From: Puccinellia tenuiflora
Taxonomy: Eukaryota; Streptophyta; Magnoliopsida; Poales; Poaceae
DNA length: 64,000 bases
Direction: 5' to 3'
Assembly: GCA_012064385.1 (NCBI GenBank)
Contig: QRDG01000068.1
Coordinates: forward strand, 1,187,349 to 1,251,348
The notes beneath the pieces are model-generated. The model worked only from the letters and a program-made list of their open reading frames with translations. It made no database searches and was not told the origin of the DNA. The position numbers and the translations under genes are program-made. Shown piece after piece: positions 30,834-44,384 of the stretch; within the stretch, counting starts at the first letter, position 1; every line of letters starts with the position of its first letter.

Positions 30834-33730
30834 TGTAACATCCCAATTTTTGCAAAAATCAAAAACTCATGCATATCATGGCATCACACATTGCATTTAT
30901 GCATTTGAGCATGTGTGAGTGTTGTTTTTATCTAAAAACAAAAACTATTTTACTTATGTATTTTTCCTTTTAAGAAAAAGGCCTATAAAGCCACTTTAAT
31001 GCCAATGGCATTCTGGTAAATAAAAGTTTTGCAAAACCTTTGTCACATAGCTAAATGTGATAGAGATTTTTATTCTGAAAATTTACAAATTGGTTTCATA
31101 ATTTTTGGACTTATATTTAAAAAGTTATTAAACATTTACAGAAAAAGGAATAAAAAAAAGGGCATGACGTCATGCTGACGTCAGCCGACCTTCTCCCTCC
31201 CGTCGTGGTCATCAATGGCCGGAGGAAACCCCCTCCACTCCCCCGGCCGTTTCCGTCCACTAAATCCACCACCACCGAGCCCTACAAGACCCCCACGACC
31301 CCCTCCACCGGAGCCCCCTCCGTTCGGCACCCAAGCGCCGCCCGGCCGCCCGAATCGGAGCTCGTTTTGCCGCCACCCACCGCCGGTACAAATCCTCGTC
31401 GCGGCCAACTCCGGCGACCCCGCGTCGTCTCTTCTCCCCCATCCTTTCTATCTCGTCGTTGCGCATCGATTGACGCGGTTGTTGCTTGTTTTCTTGCCCC
31501 AGATCGACGGGAGCGTCCGCGCCACGCTCGGCCGCCGTCATCCTCCAACTCCGGCGAGCGATTCTGCGACGACCAGGACGCCACGACCACGACGCCCTCG
31601 CCACCACGTCCGCCTCGAGCTGCTGCACGCCGTGGTGAGCTCGCCGTCCTCCCTCCCCCTCCGGTTGCTCCAGAACGCGTGTGCCGGCCCGGCGCCGCCG
31701 CGCGGGCTAGGGTTCCGGCGAGCCGCGCCGCCCCTTTTTGGCCGGTTCATTCCGAGCCGTTGGATCCTCATCGGACGGCTGCCTTTTATTTTTAATACCG
31801 AATCGGTACGCTCCAATCAGGAGCCGCCACGTGGCCGATTTTTCTTTTATCTTTTCTGTTTTTCTGTTTTTCAAACAGAAAATCACCCAAACTTGGAAAA
31901 TCCATATCTTTTGAACCATGTATCCAAATTCAATGATCTTGTAGTCCCCGGAATCACCAAAATGTGTAGAATGCAGTGGTGCAATTAAATTCAACTTTTG
32001 ATACGTGCACACACTTGGTATTTGTAGAAATCCAAAAATCTTGTTTTGGCCATATCTTGAGTTCTACAATTCCAAATTGAGTGATCCAAATTGCAGAAGC
32101 TTTGTCTAGATGTCCTCTGTCCAGTAGACTTGTTTTCCAAAATTTATAAAATATTTTATTACAGAAAACTATAAAATCCTTGTATTTGTCCTTTTTGGGT
32201 GTTTTAAAAATGCTTTAATGGTTAAAATTGTTTAAAACTTGTCTTGTGGCATCATGCATATAGTAATAATCAGAGATCAATAATATGATTTACTTGTGTT
32301 GTGTGTCTTTTGCATACACTCATGCATGGCATATATTTTTGTATTGCTATAATGGTATGGTTGCTTATTTGTGATTTGTGATATTTGTTAGATTATTCGG
32401 AGGGTCCCGGTTACTCTTGTGCTTGTTGCTCCTGCTCAGCTGGTTGCCAAGGCAAGTGATACTCCAGCATAAAAGTCCTACTATTTTATATTATGCATTT
32501 TAGCTATTTCAGTAGTATGCATGATAGGAGTATTACTATTATGCTATGCAGACCTGTTTAGTATACACCCCATATTCCTGTTGGTCTAGGTACCCATTAA
32601 CTTGGTAGATGTTAGAAATGCAATGCAAAATGTTTTATTGTAGTATGAAAGGATAAAAACTCTACTAAGTTAATGAACCACCTGGGTGGCAATTGGTATT
32701 GCTTGGCGGACAGAGTTGAGTGTCTTCTCGGGGCCATTTCCATGGTTATACTCGAGATGTTCACTTGGGAACGGCCACCCAGGAACAAAGAGATTCGATG
32801 TCACTCCATGCTTTTGTTTGCTTCCAGTGCAGCCACTAGTCATATGGGCTCTGTCTTGATTGACTAAGTTGAGTGGACCCGACCGGACGAACAAGCAGAT
32901 GTAGGGGTTGTAGGTGGGTATTGTTCGGACAGGTGTACGGGAAAGCTCTTCTGAAAGATCTCGTCTTGACTCTCTCCTTTCCTTCTCACTAATTGAGTGA
33001 TTAGGATGTTTGGGTTAGTTGAGTCTAGTGGGGAAAGTGCCACAAACTCTCGAGAGTAATAAAACTATGATCATAGCCGTGTCCCCGGTTACGGACAATT
33101 TTGAGCAGCTGGACAAGGATGTCGATGGAGAATCTCACCATTCCAATTTCTTAAATAAAATTTTGATGGGTGAACAAGGGTAGAAATGGGACACTGGATA
33201 TATTCCAGGAATTGCCTCTTTTGGCACTGGAATGTATACCAGGAATTGTCTCGACTAGTTGGAAAATAAAATATTGCGAAAGCTAGGATAAAATTGGCCT
33301 TGTGCAAAGAGCCTTGAGATCCACCAGCCAAATAAGCATATAGGTCTTAGAGTTTGCCATTATGAGTCAACAAGTGTCACTTGCCAGATCCATTCCAATG
33401 GTTCTGACCAATTTTTGGCTTTTACTGTTGCAGATTGTTCAGACGATGAGTAAGGTGCGTGATAGGGCTTCGAGTCTACAACCGACATGTTCGCCTGTGG
33501 CAGCATGAAGATGATGGAGACTCCATGCTTAATGTTTATTTCCGCTGTTTACTCTAAATAAAGCTAGCTTCGAGCTATGCACCTTGTAATCGAAAATTCT
33601 GGATCATGCGTGTAATAAAATGATGCACTGTTATGGTATTTCATCCTGTACTGTGTGTGCTAGCGAGTCGATCCAGGGACTAGCACTATACACAGGTATC
33701 TTGTCTATTTTAAAAGGCAAGGTCACTACA
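30834..33730 (+). repeat. T4 3' LTR (full length)
   Basis: 2897 bp, TGTAACATCCC to TCACTACA. It carries the segment of about 0.6 kb missing from the left copy and is the better reference for the family LTR. Confidence 0.93.
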
Positions 33731-33735
33731 CAATG

Positions 33736-35606
33736 CTTCATCTAAGGACTTAAACACTTCTAGCACTATAAATGCTTTACATGCTTGTGTTGATAGTCCT
33801 TGCATATCATGTAGAAATTGCATGAATAAATCTCATGATGATATGCTAGCTATATCTTGTTGCCATGATCAAAATGCTTGTGTTTCCTCCAGTCCTTGTG
33901 TTCCGAGAAATGTTGAGGAAACCCAACTCTTTATAAAACAAGATATTAGTTTAAGTGATGCTTCAACTAATGGTTCATCTTCATCAACTATCTTTTGTCT
34001 TATGGCTAAATCTACAAATGATGATGATGATGAGAATAATGATGATATTGATAATGATGCTCTCTTAGATAAGATGAAAAATGTTGTCCTTCATGCTCTT
34101 CGTAAAAATGATAATGCCTCCTCTACTTTCTTAAACATCATGTCTATTTTTGATGAAAGTAAAAATATAATTGATGAGTATGAAGACACCATTGAGAAAA
34201 TGGAAGCTCGTGAGCGTGATTATGCCAATGAGATTGCGGACTTCTCTATTGCTCTTGAAGAAGAGCAAGGCCGTAGGTCGACCCTTGAGGAAACTCTTGC
34301 GGATCTTGAGGAGTCCAATAATCTAGATATGTCTAAATTAAGAAAAGAACATGATCATGCTCAAGCTCTTGCTAAAATAATCAAAACTAAAAATGGTGAG
34401 CTTGTGATTGAAAATGTTAGACTTCTTGAGGCTAATGAGAAGCTTGAAAAGGAATTCAAGTCCTTAGAAGGTTCTCTCGCTAACCTCACTAAGTCTCATG
34501 ATCAACTCCAAGCTCAAATGCTAAAAGAGCTTCCTACTTGTTCTCCTATTGCTCTTAATGATGATGCTTGTGCTACTAACTCTACTTCTTGTGAAGCATC
34601 CATTTTAAAGGAGAATGTTGAGCTAAGGGCTCAACTTGAGTTGCTAACTAGCAATTATGGGAAATTGGAAGAAAGTCATAAAAAGCTATCTAGCTCTCAT
34701 GATGATCTTCTAGTGTCCCATGATAGGCTAAAGCTATCTCTTGAGGCTACCACTACCAAGGTAACATCTAGTGAGCCTCGTGTGGACAATGGCACATCCT
34801 CTACTAATAATGCTATATTGCCATGTGCTATTCCTAGTAGTTCATCCACTCACAAAGTTGGCACATCTTGTGATGAATTACTTTCCATGCCTTGTTGCTC
34901 CAACAATGATGCATCTACTTCCTCTAGTGCTTGTGTTGTCACTAACCATGTAGGGGAAAGAAATGAGCCCAAGGCCCAAGCCACTTCTTTGAAGAAAGGC
35001 TTGGAAAAGAGTCATAAAGGGAAGTCCACACTTGACAAAATGTTGAGTGTGCAAAAATCCCCCAATGACAAGAGTGGACTTGGATTCAACTCAAACAACA
35101 AGAACAAGTCCAAGATTGACAAGAAGAAGGGCCAAGAACAAGTCAAGAATCCGGCCAAGATTACTTGCTTCAAGTGCAAGATTCAAGGGCACCATGTTAG
35201 AGAATGCCCTATGAAGAAGAAGCCTCTTAGTGAGAAGCAACTAGGGAAGCGACCTCTTGTTCAATCTCATGCCCAACCACGAGTTGAACAAATGCCACCT
35301 CCTAAGAAGACTCATGCTATTGCTCCTCGAGTTGAGGAGCCTCTCGAGAAGAAAGGGAAGAGTCGGTGTTGCTACCTATGCCGTGAGAAGGGTCACGTGG
35401 CTTCTTCATGCACAAACGGTACCCTATCCACCCCAATTATCATTGAGGATGTTTACTCTATTATGAGGGATAGGGTTGGCAATGTGTTTGCCAAATATGT
35501 GGGTGCTCAAAGTGGTGTCAAGAAAAGAACCATTTGGGTACCCAAACCTATTGTGACTAACATCTTAGGACCCAACTTTGTTGGGGACCAACAAGCTCAA
35601 ACTTGA
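33736..35606 (+). pseudogene. T3 gag, C-terminal part
   Basis: This continues the frame from 22831 without a stop. An acidic Asp/Asn-rich stretch is followed by a long coiled coil (about 34180-34500 and 34600-34750). Two CCHC knuckles follow: CFKCKIQGHHVREC (about 35168-35209) and CYLCREKGHVASSC (about 35371-35412). The protein ends GPNFVGDQQAQT before TGA. Two knuckles and a long coil with a Copia-type N-terminus match the gag-only family also represented by T5. It is separated from its start by T4 but otherwise intact. Confidence 0.85.
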
Positions 35607-38600
35607 TCAATAGGTTGTGTTGAAGGACATTGGAAACTTGGCTATCTTTTGAAGAAGTAAGGGATCTTCATGGTTATATTTCCTCGAGCCAAGTCAATTG
35701 TCACATATCTATCCTATAACCACTTGTACTTAACTCATTTACATTGAAAGTTACTTGCCCCCCTTTCATGTGTTAGTTTTGTTCCTAGCATGTGTTTGTA
35801 TATGATGTGCTTCTTTCCTACTTATCTTGAGAAATCAAGTATGTGTATGTTAGTTGTGTATCATGTATGTGTAAACCTTGTGTTGAGCCGTTTATTGGAT
35901 CTTGTGTGGATTTTATTTGGCTCTTTTGAGAGATTAATGGACTATACCAATTTTGGGTGAGTGACTTGCTTTGTGCACTTCACAATCCCAAAAATGTGTA
36001 TTCATGATGTACACCACATAGTATCGATATAGCAAAATTATCTAGTCACTATGTGGTACGTATTATTCATGAGAAATTCAAATTCTCTAATGTCCATTAA
36101 TTTCTCTAGTTGGTTTTTAGTTGCCTCTTGTTAGAAAGAAATGGATTATCATGTTATGGGGGAGTAATAAGCTATGTGCATATTACAATCCTAGTGTGAA
36201 CATTTGAGGTTTTTCCACTTGGATTTGATATTGTAAATTATCCTATTCCTATGAGGCATGTTTGCTCGAACAAGTTCCAATCTTTTTGAGTGCTTCTATT
36301 TGGCTTTCCTGTGGATCTTGTTTGAATGAGCTTTGCTTGGTGTGGTTTTCCTCAAATATGTATTTCCATATGCTATTTGAGAAATCATTCGCTCCATATT
36401 ATTTCAACCATGGTTTTTCCGGTTGGTTCGAATAGTTGGAGCTACCAACAAACTCTATCAAATGTGGTGTTGCTTTAATTCTTATCTTTTTCCATATGAT
36501 TTATCTTGTGAGGATATTCTTGAATATCTCTATCACCGAGAAAATATTTCCTTTTACTCATTGTCCTTGGACAATTGATACATGTGTGCGGTAGAATATT
36601 TGTGATTATCCTTGCGTTTGGCCTTTTCTATTATTTGCCTTATCTTTTGCCAAGTATTTATATTGCGTTGGCTCCCGTTGTCTTCCTTGCCTATTTCTTG
36701 GATCGTATTTTTCAATTGGTATTGTTTAGTGTTGTAAATGGCATATGGAGAGTGATGATCCCTTGTGTGTGTGTTTTGTATTAAAATGCAAATCCTAAAG
36801 ATAATGCACGAATCTTTGGGGAGCTCTTCTTTATTATTTAGAATACTATCCTATCAATTGACATTTGATCCTTTAATTTGGCATTTAATTTATATCTTTT
36901 GTGTTTGTGGAAGACAAACATTTTCTTTTTCTTTTAGGCTTTGCGCCATCTTGAAAAATATAAAGAGTGCTTGGTTTATTTGTTGTAACCTTGCTCTCTT
37001 TTGGGAGTTTGCTTTCTCATTTCTCGGTTTGTGTCTTATCTTCTTAAATGAGAAAACACAATGAGCATTTATCTTTTTATCTTATCTTATATGCTCATTG
37101 ATCTTGCTTAGGTACCTTCAATTGTATCTATTGAAATTTTATATCTCATCCATAGATATTTGTTTCAATTGGTATCTCTTATGGGAGCTTTGATACCTTG
37201 TTTCTTGTTTTTGTTTTACGTCTTTCAAGTATTACTCTTCTCTAGGTATCTTTGCCTCTTGCGGGTATCTTATTTTCAATTTGCGTCTTATCTCTCATGT
37301 GTTGTTTGATTTGATTCCTATTGATATCTCACTTCATGTGTTGATGTGTTGGAATCAATCATTGGTTGTTTTGATTCTTCCTTGATCATGTGTTTATTTG
37401 GATTTTTATATAATTTGGACAACCTTTCTGTGTCACACCTTGGTGTGTCTACTTTTGGTTTACTTGGTGTTTGTGTCCAAATTGTATCTTTTTGGTTCTA
37501 GAAATTCTTTTTGCATGCATATTTATTAATATATATATCTCATGGCATGCTTGTCTTTTTGTTCCAATATATAGGGTATACTCCACCAAATCCTAAATCG
37601 GCTAAGATGTGCATGAAATTCAATTTCATATCTATATGCGCATATTTATGTGGAGTGTGTCCTATATATTATAGTGTATCTAACTACTATGGGACCCAAT
37701 GAGTTTGGGAACCATTTTGTACTTGAATTGTGTTTTAGGTACAATGGAGATGCATTGGATGCTTGCCTCGTTCATAAGGAAGGTGTTCTCACCATGTGAT
37801 TATAGGAGTCAAGTTATGATGTTTACCGAATTCTCATCTTCTACATCACCAATGACATCTCGGTAACAAGTATCTATCCCATGCATAATTTTCTAGTTCC
37901 AACCTTGTGTAGGTTGCTTCTTGGCATGTAATGCTTCTATATGCAATTGTTGTTGTTTTGGCCTATTTCTTTCACTTGATATGTCTTTGTGATATTTGTG
38001 ATGAAATTACAAAAAAATATCTCCTTTGTATCTTGGTTGGGCCTCTCCTATGTTGAATCTTTTCAATTGGTATCTTCTCATGGCTCAACCATATCTTTTG
38101 GTGCAAGTGCTATGTGCTATGTTTTTGTTTTATGCACTCTTGCACTTGTTGTTTGTTCTAGATGATTTTGGGGGAGAAAGAATGACATATTTGTGCACTC
38201 CTCAATAGTGCATGAACATTGGGGAGCTTCTCCATTTTTATTTAGAACTCTCTCTTTGGATCTTTTCGATTGCTTTTCTCCTTTGTGGAGATGTTTAGAA
38301 TGACTCCATCTTTTTGCAATCTTTGGATCCTCAATATAGTTTGATTCCCTCTAGTTATTCGTCAATGAATAAGTGCATTTGATTTCACTCATACCTTGAG
38401 AAATGTACACTGTATGGAGGAACTCATATTATATTGGCCTTCTAAATTTTTCTTCCCATTTCGGCAATCGATGCCAATGGGGGAGAAGTTTAGAGGGTTT
38501 AAGGGAATTTGGTTTTATGCTTTTGTTTGGTTCTTAAGCATTTGCCTTTATGCTCTTGCGTGCTTGCTTGTTTGTCTTGCAAGAACGCTTAATTAATTAT

Positions 38601-38648
38601 ATAAACCCTCTTAAAAGGGATTGTCATCAATTACCAAAATGGGGAGAT
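35607..38648 (+). other. T3 post-gag region, non-coding
   Basis: Three kilobases of T-rich sequence with only short frames. No RT, RNase H or integrase motif was found on either strand. A related sequence follows gag in T5. The AAAATGGGGAGAT purine tract at about 38636-38648 precedes the 3' LTR. Confidence 0.75.
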
Positions 38649-40758
38649 TGAAAGAGCATGGTTGCCCCCATGTGTGGTTTTGTTAATTAATGACAATACT
38701 TAAGGACTAATGTGTGCTTTGAGCTATACTTGTAGGTTTGGTCCTTTAGCATGCTTTGAACACCATATGTTGGAGTCAAGGCTAAAAGAAGAAAAGATCA
38801 TTTGAGAAGACAAAGTTCGTCATCATCTAGCTCAAGTGGATTATGCGCAAGGCAAAGGTATGATCTTGATAGGGTTCCTATTTTACCGGTCTCATGATGT
38901 TAGTTGAGAGACCGGGTTATAGGATAGATAGCCGTACTATCAAGAGGGGATCTCGAGCGAATATCTTGATCGTATCGTCGTAGAGAGCTCAAATCTTTGC
39001 ATCCTTGGCATCATATTTATTGGTTCTAATTTGGCTGTTATCGTGGTGTGGTCTTGGTGCTTGTCGTGCTTGTCATGACAAGGCCAAGGTCACCGAAAAC
39101 GGTTTTCATGTGTCTCCTCTTAAGTTTTCGGTGTCGGAGATTTTGTCGGTCCATCTATGCGGAAGGTTTCACTCTTCCGTTTAGTAGCAAAATCTCCCTT
39201 GCTTGGTTTCAATATTTTCACTTGTTATTGGGTAGCTATTGTCGTCCTCTTTCCAACAAAGTTGGTTTCACTTCATTCGGACTTCATTTGCAAAAGATAT
39301 GGTTTTCCGGTCTTCAATAGAAAGGTTTTACTTTTCATCTTTTGGTTTTACCATATCCGATTGAACAATGATGTTTCTATGCATAATATTGTAGGGCTCA
39401 TTGTGACGATTCCAACGAGTCCAAGATTATCGGAAACGGAGTTCGTATGTGGAAGTTATTGCATTTTCGGTGTCGAACGTTAAAATTAGAAGGCGTCGCA
39501 CCTGGCTGGCCGGCCCCCTGGCCAGCCTAGGCCGTGTGGCTCTGGGGGTGGCCGGCCCCCTGGCCGGCCCATGCCGGGCTCCAGGCCGGGCGGCTCTGGG
39601 GGGTGGCCGGCCCCTAGGCCGGCCCAGGCTGGCTCCCTGGCCGGGCTGCCCTTTTTTCCCTACTTGATAATCCATGGCCGCCCCCCCGGCCGGCCTAGGC
39701 CGGGCACCCTGCTGCTCCAACGGCTCCATTTTGGAGCCTCCTATTTAAGGGGTTTCTTCCCCAAATAAACCCCAACCTTTTGCCAAACTCTTTGCACTCT
39801 CTCTCTTCTCCATTGTTGACCTTTTTGAGAGCTTGCTTCCTCTCCTTCCCTCCAATGATTCTTGCCCATCTTTAGGGAAACAAAAGAGGAGATCTAGATC
39901 TACCATTTCACCAATCCATTCCTCCTCTAAGTGAGGGGAACCTAGTAGGTCTAGATTTTGGAGTTCTTAGTGTTTCTCCTTTGTTCTTCCTCTCAAATCC
40001 CTCCCTAGCATTTTTTGCTTTGGTTGGATTTTGGAGAGAAGGACTTGACCACTTAGTGTGTTCTTGCCATTGCATTTGGTGCATCAGTTTGAGGTTCCCA
40101 TGGTGATACGTGGGACTGAAGTTCAAGAAGCTTGTTACTCTTGGGTGCATAGGGCTCCCAAGAGCTTGTGCCTCTTGGGTGCATTGTGCACCCTAGACGG
40201 TTGTGTGTGCTACGGGAGCCTCCTATTGTGTGGAGGTAGGCTCGGGCAGATTGTACGGGTTTGGTCGATGCCCTCAAGAAGACCTCATTGTACGAGTTTG
40301 GTCAACGCCCTCAAGAAGACCTCATAGTGGATGAGAAAATCCCCCAACGGGTATTTCCCCACGAGAGGAGCGCCCGGAGAATAGGGTGGGCACGGACGTG
40401 CTTGTAGGAGGGCCAAGGAGCCTCCACACCTCCCCAACGTAGACGTACTTCCATTGGGAAGGAACTACGGGAATCAAACCTCCGCCTCCACTTGTGTCGG
40501 TTATCTCTATAACCAAACTCCATTACTTGTGCATTTACCTTGTGATAGCCATCGAGCTTGAAGTACTATATCTTGCTATCTTTGTTGTTAACTTGCTAGC
40601 ATAAGTTGTTGGTGCACATAGGTGAACCTAGTATATTAGGTTTTGTGCTTGATAAATTAAACGTTAGTTTTATTCCGCATTTATTCAATCTCTAAGCGTA
40701 AAAGTTTTAAAGCGCCTATTCACCCCCCCCCCCCTCTAGGCGACATCTCGTTCTTTCA
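38649..40758 (+). repeat. T3 3' LTR
   Basis: 2110 bp from TGAAAGAGCATGG to TCTTTCA. It lacks about 207 bp present in the left copy (junction near 38804, after AGATCATTTG) and has a shorter GC minisatellite (39500-39712). Confidence 0.85.
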
Positions 40759-41963
40759 GTGTCTCTCCAAAAGATATACATGATGGGTAAACAAATTACA
40801 GCATGTGAATTGACAGAATTGTGGGCGCACAAGAAAGCTATCATCAAACAATATAGTTCACCGTTTCATCTAATATGGGCATTACGTCAAAATACATAGA
40901 CCGTCTTCCAACTTCATCTACGATTAATAATCCACCTTGGGATCGCTATCCAGCATGTCACCCAAAAGTATTAAGTTGCAAGCAACAGATCATTGCAATA
41001 AGCAAAGTGCATAATGTAAGCAATGTAAATAACACAAGGAAATCACACCGCTGTTTTCTCCCTAGTGGCAACAACACATCTCTTGTCTTAATCGTTTCTG
41101 TCAGCCCGAGCTTAGACAAGAGAGGCATGAACCCACTATCTAGCATAAATACTCCCTTGTACAAAACTAATAATTACTTGGCCAAAGCATCCACTAGCAT
41201 CGGAGAGCATGCAAGATCATAGATAAAACACAACACAAAGATGAACAAAAGCAATGACTTCCACAATTCATCGGATCCATGCAAACACAATCATGTAGCA
41301 GTTACAGATAATATGATCTTGATCATGATAGGCAGCTCACAAGATCTAAACAATGGAGTACAAGGAGGAGAGACAACCATCTAGCTACTGCTATGGATCC
41401 GTAGTCCCGAGATGGACTACTCACGCATCACTCCAGAGGCAGGCATGGTGGTGTAGATGCCTCCGGTGTCGATTCCCCTCTCCGGCAGGGTGCCGGGAAG
41501 AGCTGCAAAACCCTCCCGAACTAGGGTTGGAGATGGAGGCGGCCTCGGACATCTTCTGGGAAATATGATCGGGTGCTTAGGGTTTTTGCGTCGAGGGGGA
41601 ATTTATAGGCGAAGAGGCGACGCGAGGAGGTGGGCCACCTGCCCAGGTGGGGTCTAGGCGCGGCCTAAGGGGGGTCGCGGCCAGGTGGCGTCTGGAGCCC
41701 CTGGGGCTCCCCTCCGAGCGTCCTTCGGGTTCCGTCTTTGTTTCATATTGGAAATAATTCCTGTAAAATATCAGCGCAATCCGAGAAACTTCCCAGAACA
41801 ACTTTTCTGAAACAAAAAGACAGCAGAAAACAGGAACTGGCACTGGGCATCTTGTTAATAGGTTAGTTCCATAAATCATGCCAAAATGATATAAAAACAT
41901 GTAGCACTGATATATAATCAAGCATGGAACATAAAAAATTATAGATACGTCGGAGACGTATCA
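40759..41963 (-). repeat. T2 LTR, truncated second copy
   Basis: Matches 16320-17534. It begins abruptly where T3 ends, so the T3 insertion point was within this LTR. The missing part equivalent to 15937-16319 is not found on the other side of T3. Confidence 0.82.
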
Positions 41964-41968
41964 ACGCC

Positions 41969-43336
41969 TTCTTCTCCAAGATGACGAAATTCCACGATGA
42001 ACTCACAGCAGCAGGAAGCCCTCTCTCGGACGCCGAGATGGTTTCCTTCGTCATCGCCCGACTGGATCAGGATTATGACTCGGTCGTTGTCGACGTCAAC
42101 ACACTTCCCAAGGCTTTCACCGTCATGGTGTCTGACCTCTATCAGCAGTGCGTCCCGAATGATGAGCGCCCAGGAGATGTTCAACAACTCCGGCGATGGC
42201 GGCTTCAGCAGCCTATCGCGGTCAGAACCGCAACCGTGGCAGGACCTACAGCGGCTGAGCCCCATACCGTGTCCATGGTGACCGTGGCCGTGATGACAGT
42301 GATCGCAGACGAGATGATCACAGCAACAGAGGAGGGTGCACTGCGCCAGCTGGTGGTCGTGGCCGCAGCAGTGCATGCACCACTCCCTGGGTGGACATTA
42401 CGTGCCAGATCTGCAACAAGCAGGGACACGCTGCCCGTGACTGCTAGTGGCGATTTGAGGACAACGACGATGATTACGATGACAAGGAGGCTCATGGGGC
42501 CTCCTACGATGTTGATACCAACTGGTATCCTGACACCGGTGTGATACATCACATCACAGTGGAGTTGGAAAAGATGATCGTTCATGATCAGTACTGCGGC
42601 AAGGATGCTGTTCATACTTCTGATGGATCAGGTATGGTTATTAGTCATGTTGGTCACACAATAGTTCGAAACCCTGTTAAAGATTTGCATCTTAGAAATA
42701 TTCTTCATGTTCCTAGGGCATCTAAAAATCTCCTATCTGTTCACTATCTTGCCAAAGATAATAACGTCTTCCTTGAATTTCATCCTTTCTATTTTCTTAT
42801 TAAGGATCAGGTCACACGGAGAATACTTCATAGAGGACGATGCGTTGGTGGCCTTTATCCTGTCATAACAACTTCTTCACACAACATAAGCAAGTCTTCT
42901 TCGCCTCTAAACCCTCGCAAGCACGGTGGCATAGTCGTCTTGGTCCTCCCTCGTCGGTCATTGTTAGGAAAATACTTAGTCAAAATAAAATTTCTTATGT
43001 AAACGTTTTGCATCCTGAATCTATCTGTGATTCGTGTCAATTAGCCAAAAGTCATCAACTACCCTATCCTATTTCTACAAGTATCTCCACTGTTCCGTTA
43101 CAATTAATTTTCTCTGCTGTGTGGGGGCCGGGACCCAAATATGTTGGCCGTCATGAGTATTATGTAAGTTTTATTGATGACTACATCAAATTCACATGGA
43201 TTTATTTTCTCAAACATCGTTCTGATGTCTTTCAAGTTTTCAAAAACTTTCAAAAACTTCTTGAGCGACGCCTTGATCGCAAAATTATTGCCATGCAGAC
43301 CGACTAGGGGGAGAGTATGAAAAGCTGAATGCTTTC
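41969..43336 (+). pseudogene. T1 gag end, zinc knuckle, protease and integrase N-terminus
   Basis: Frames shift several times. In order one reads FFSKMTKFHDELTAAG, a CCHC knuckle CQICNKQGHAARDC (about 42410-42449), a protease-like site NWYPDTGVIHHIT (about 42522-42560; DTG in place of the usual DSG), HVPRASKNLLSVHYLAKD, the integrase finger with CDSCQLAKSH (about 43030) and FIDDYIKFTWIYFLK (about 43170). A TAG at 43305-43307 splits QTD from GGEY. T5 then interrupts the integrase core at 43336. Confidence 0.85.
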
Positions 43337-44343
43337 TAAAAGAACAAACGATGTCGCCTAGAGGGGGTGAATAGGCGATTAAAACTTTTCCGGTTTAAGG
43401 CTTGATAATTGCGGAATAAAACTAGTTGTTTAAATTAACAAGCCAACAACCTAAATAAACTAGGCTCACCTATGTGCACCAACAACTTATGCTAAGAAAG
43501 GCAAGCAACAAGGTGATAGCAAAATATAAAACTTCAAGCACGAAGGCTATCACAATGTAAATTGCATAAGTAAAGAGCTCGGGTATAGAGATAACCGAGG
43601 CACGCAGAGACGAGATTGTATCCCTGAGTTCCTCCTTCTTAAGTGAGTACGTCTCATTGGAGGGGTGCGAGCTCGCCACAAAGGCCTACTCAAGATGCCT
43701 CAAAAGGCCTCACCCTATTCTCCGATGAACCCCACCCCAAGGGTTAGGTTCACCTTCCACTATCAGAATCCTTCAAGGCGGAATCCGGAGCCTTTACAAC
43801 AATCTTGGGGCACACACCCACAACTCAATTAGGGGCTCCCAAACCTTGCCCGAAGCTTCACAACTCAAAGTCTTCGCGACATCACCAACCGTCTAGGGTA
43901 CACAATGCACCCAAGAGGCACAAGCTCTTGGGAACACAATACACCCAAGAGTAACAAGCTTCTCGAACTTCAATCCCACGTATCACCGTGGGGAACTCAA
44001 ACCTATGCACCAAATGCAAAAGCCAAGACCACACAAGGCGGTCAAGTCCTTCACTCCCAAATCCAACCAAAGCAACTAATGCTAGGGAGGGATTTGAGTT
44101 GAAGAACAAAGAGGAGAACCACAAAAGAACTCCAAGAACTAGATCCACTAGGTTCCCCTTACTTAGAGGAGAGATTGATTGGTGGAAATGTAGATCTAGG
44201 TCTCCTCTCTTGTTTCCCTAAAGATGAGCAGGAATCATTGGAGGGATTGGGAGAGGGCAAGGTTTTCCAAGGTCAACAATGGTGGGAGAGAGAGAGAAAT
44301 TCGTGCTGCAGAAAACCCTAAAGAGATTTGGGGAAGAAGGGGG

Positions 44344-44354
44344 CCTTTTATAGG
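44344..44354 (-). promoter_or_regulatory. TATA box of T5 left LTR
   Basis: CCTATAAAAGG on the minus strand. The right LTR has the same box at 56970-56980. It lies just downstream, in transcription sense, of the GC palindrome array, as in T3. Confidence 0.6.
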
Positions 44355-44384
44355 TCCCCTAAAAAACTAGCCGTTGCAGCCTGC

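Larger units (their letters stand above)
22832..33730 (+). mobile_element. T4: Gypsy chromovirus (Tekay/Del-like), nearly intact
   Basis: LTRs lie at 22832-25124 and 30834-33730, flanked by CAATG at 22827-22831 and 33731-33735. A TGGTATCAGAGC primer site follows the left LTR and a purine tract (AGGGGGTTAG) precedes the right one. Internal genes in order are an extra upstream frame (25308-26153), gag (26400-27413) and pol with protease, RT, RNase H, integrase and chromodomain (27438-30821). The LTRs are almost identical; by eye about 13 substitutions over 2.28 kb, plus a deletion of about 0.6 kb in the left copy. The low divergence marks T4 as the youngest datable insertion here. Chromodomain elements usually target heterochromatin. 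Confidence 0.95.
19894..40758 (+). mobile_element. T3: gag-only retrotransposon (TR-GAG-like), inserted in T2
   Basis: Long LTRs (about 19894-22286 and 38649-40758) end in CTTTCA. The left one is followed by a TGGTATCAGAGC primer site and the right one is preceded by a purine tract. The only coding region is gag (22342-35606, split by T4). About 3 kb after gag has no frame of significance and no RT or integrase is found. Such elements are described in plants as TR-GAG and need reverse transcriptase and integrase supplied by other elements. The left LTR lacks its first bases (TGAAAGAGCATGG in the right copy) and no matching target duplication is present, pointing to a deletion at the T2/T3 junction. 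Confidence 0.82.
15937..41963 (-). mobile_element. T2: LTR retrotransposon (minus strand), inserted in T1 gag
   Basis: The complete left LTR (15937-17534) and a partial right LTR (40759-41963) share sequence and end in the palindromic terminus TGATACGTC...GACGTATCA. The flanks are ACACC (15932-15936) and ACGCC (41964-41968), a 5-bp duplication with one transition. The orientation is minus, because the polypurine-like tract lies next to the left LTR. Only about 2.4 kb of internal sequence survives (17535-19893), with no long frame. The 5' internal part and 380 bp of the right LTR are missing where T3 now sits. The family is one of the common LTR repeats of Triticeae whose LTR begins TGATACGTC. 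Autonomy cannot be judged. Confidence 0.82.

Noticed and set aside
36575..37064. Short hydrophobic frames in the T3 tail as membrane proteins
   Set aside because: T-rich sequence gives Phe/Leu-rich translations by chance; no conservation with the T5 tail frames was seen.
41981..42544. A 187-codon frame as an independent gene
   Set aside because: It is T1 gag followed by out-of-frame reading; the zinc knuckle is in another frame.
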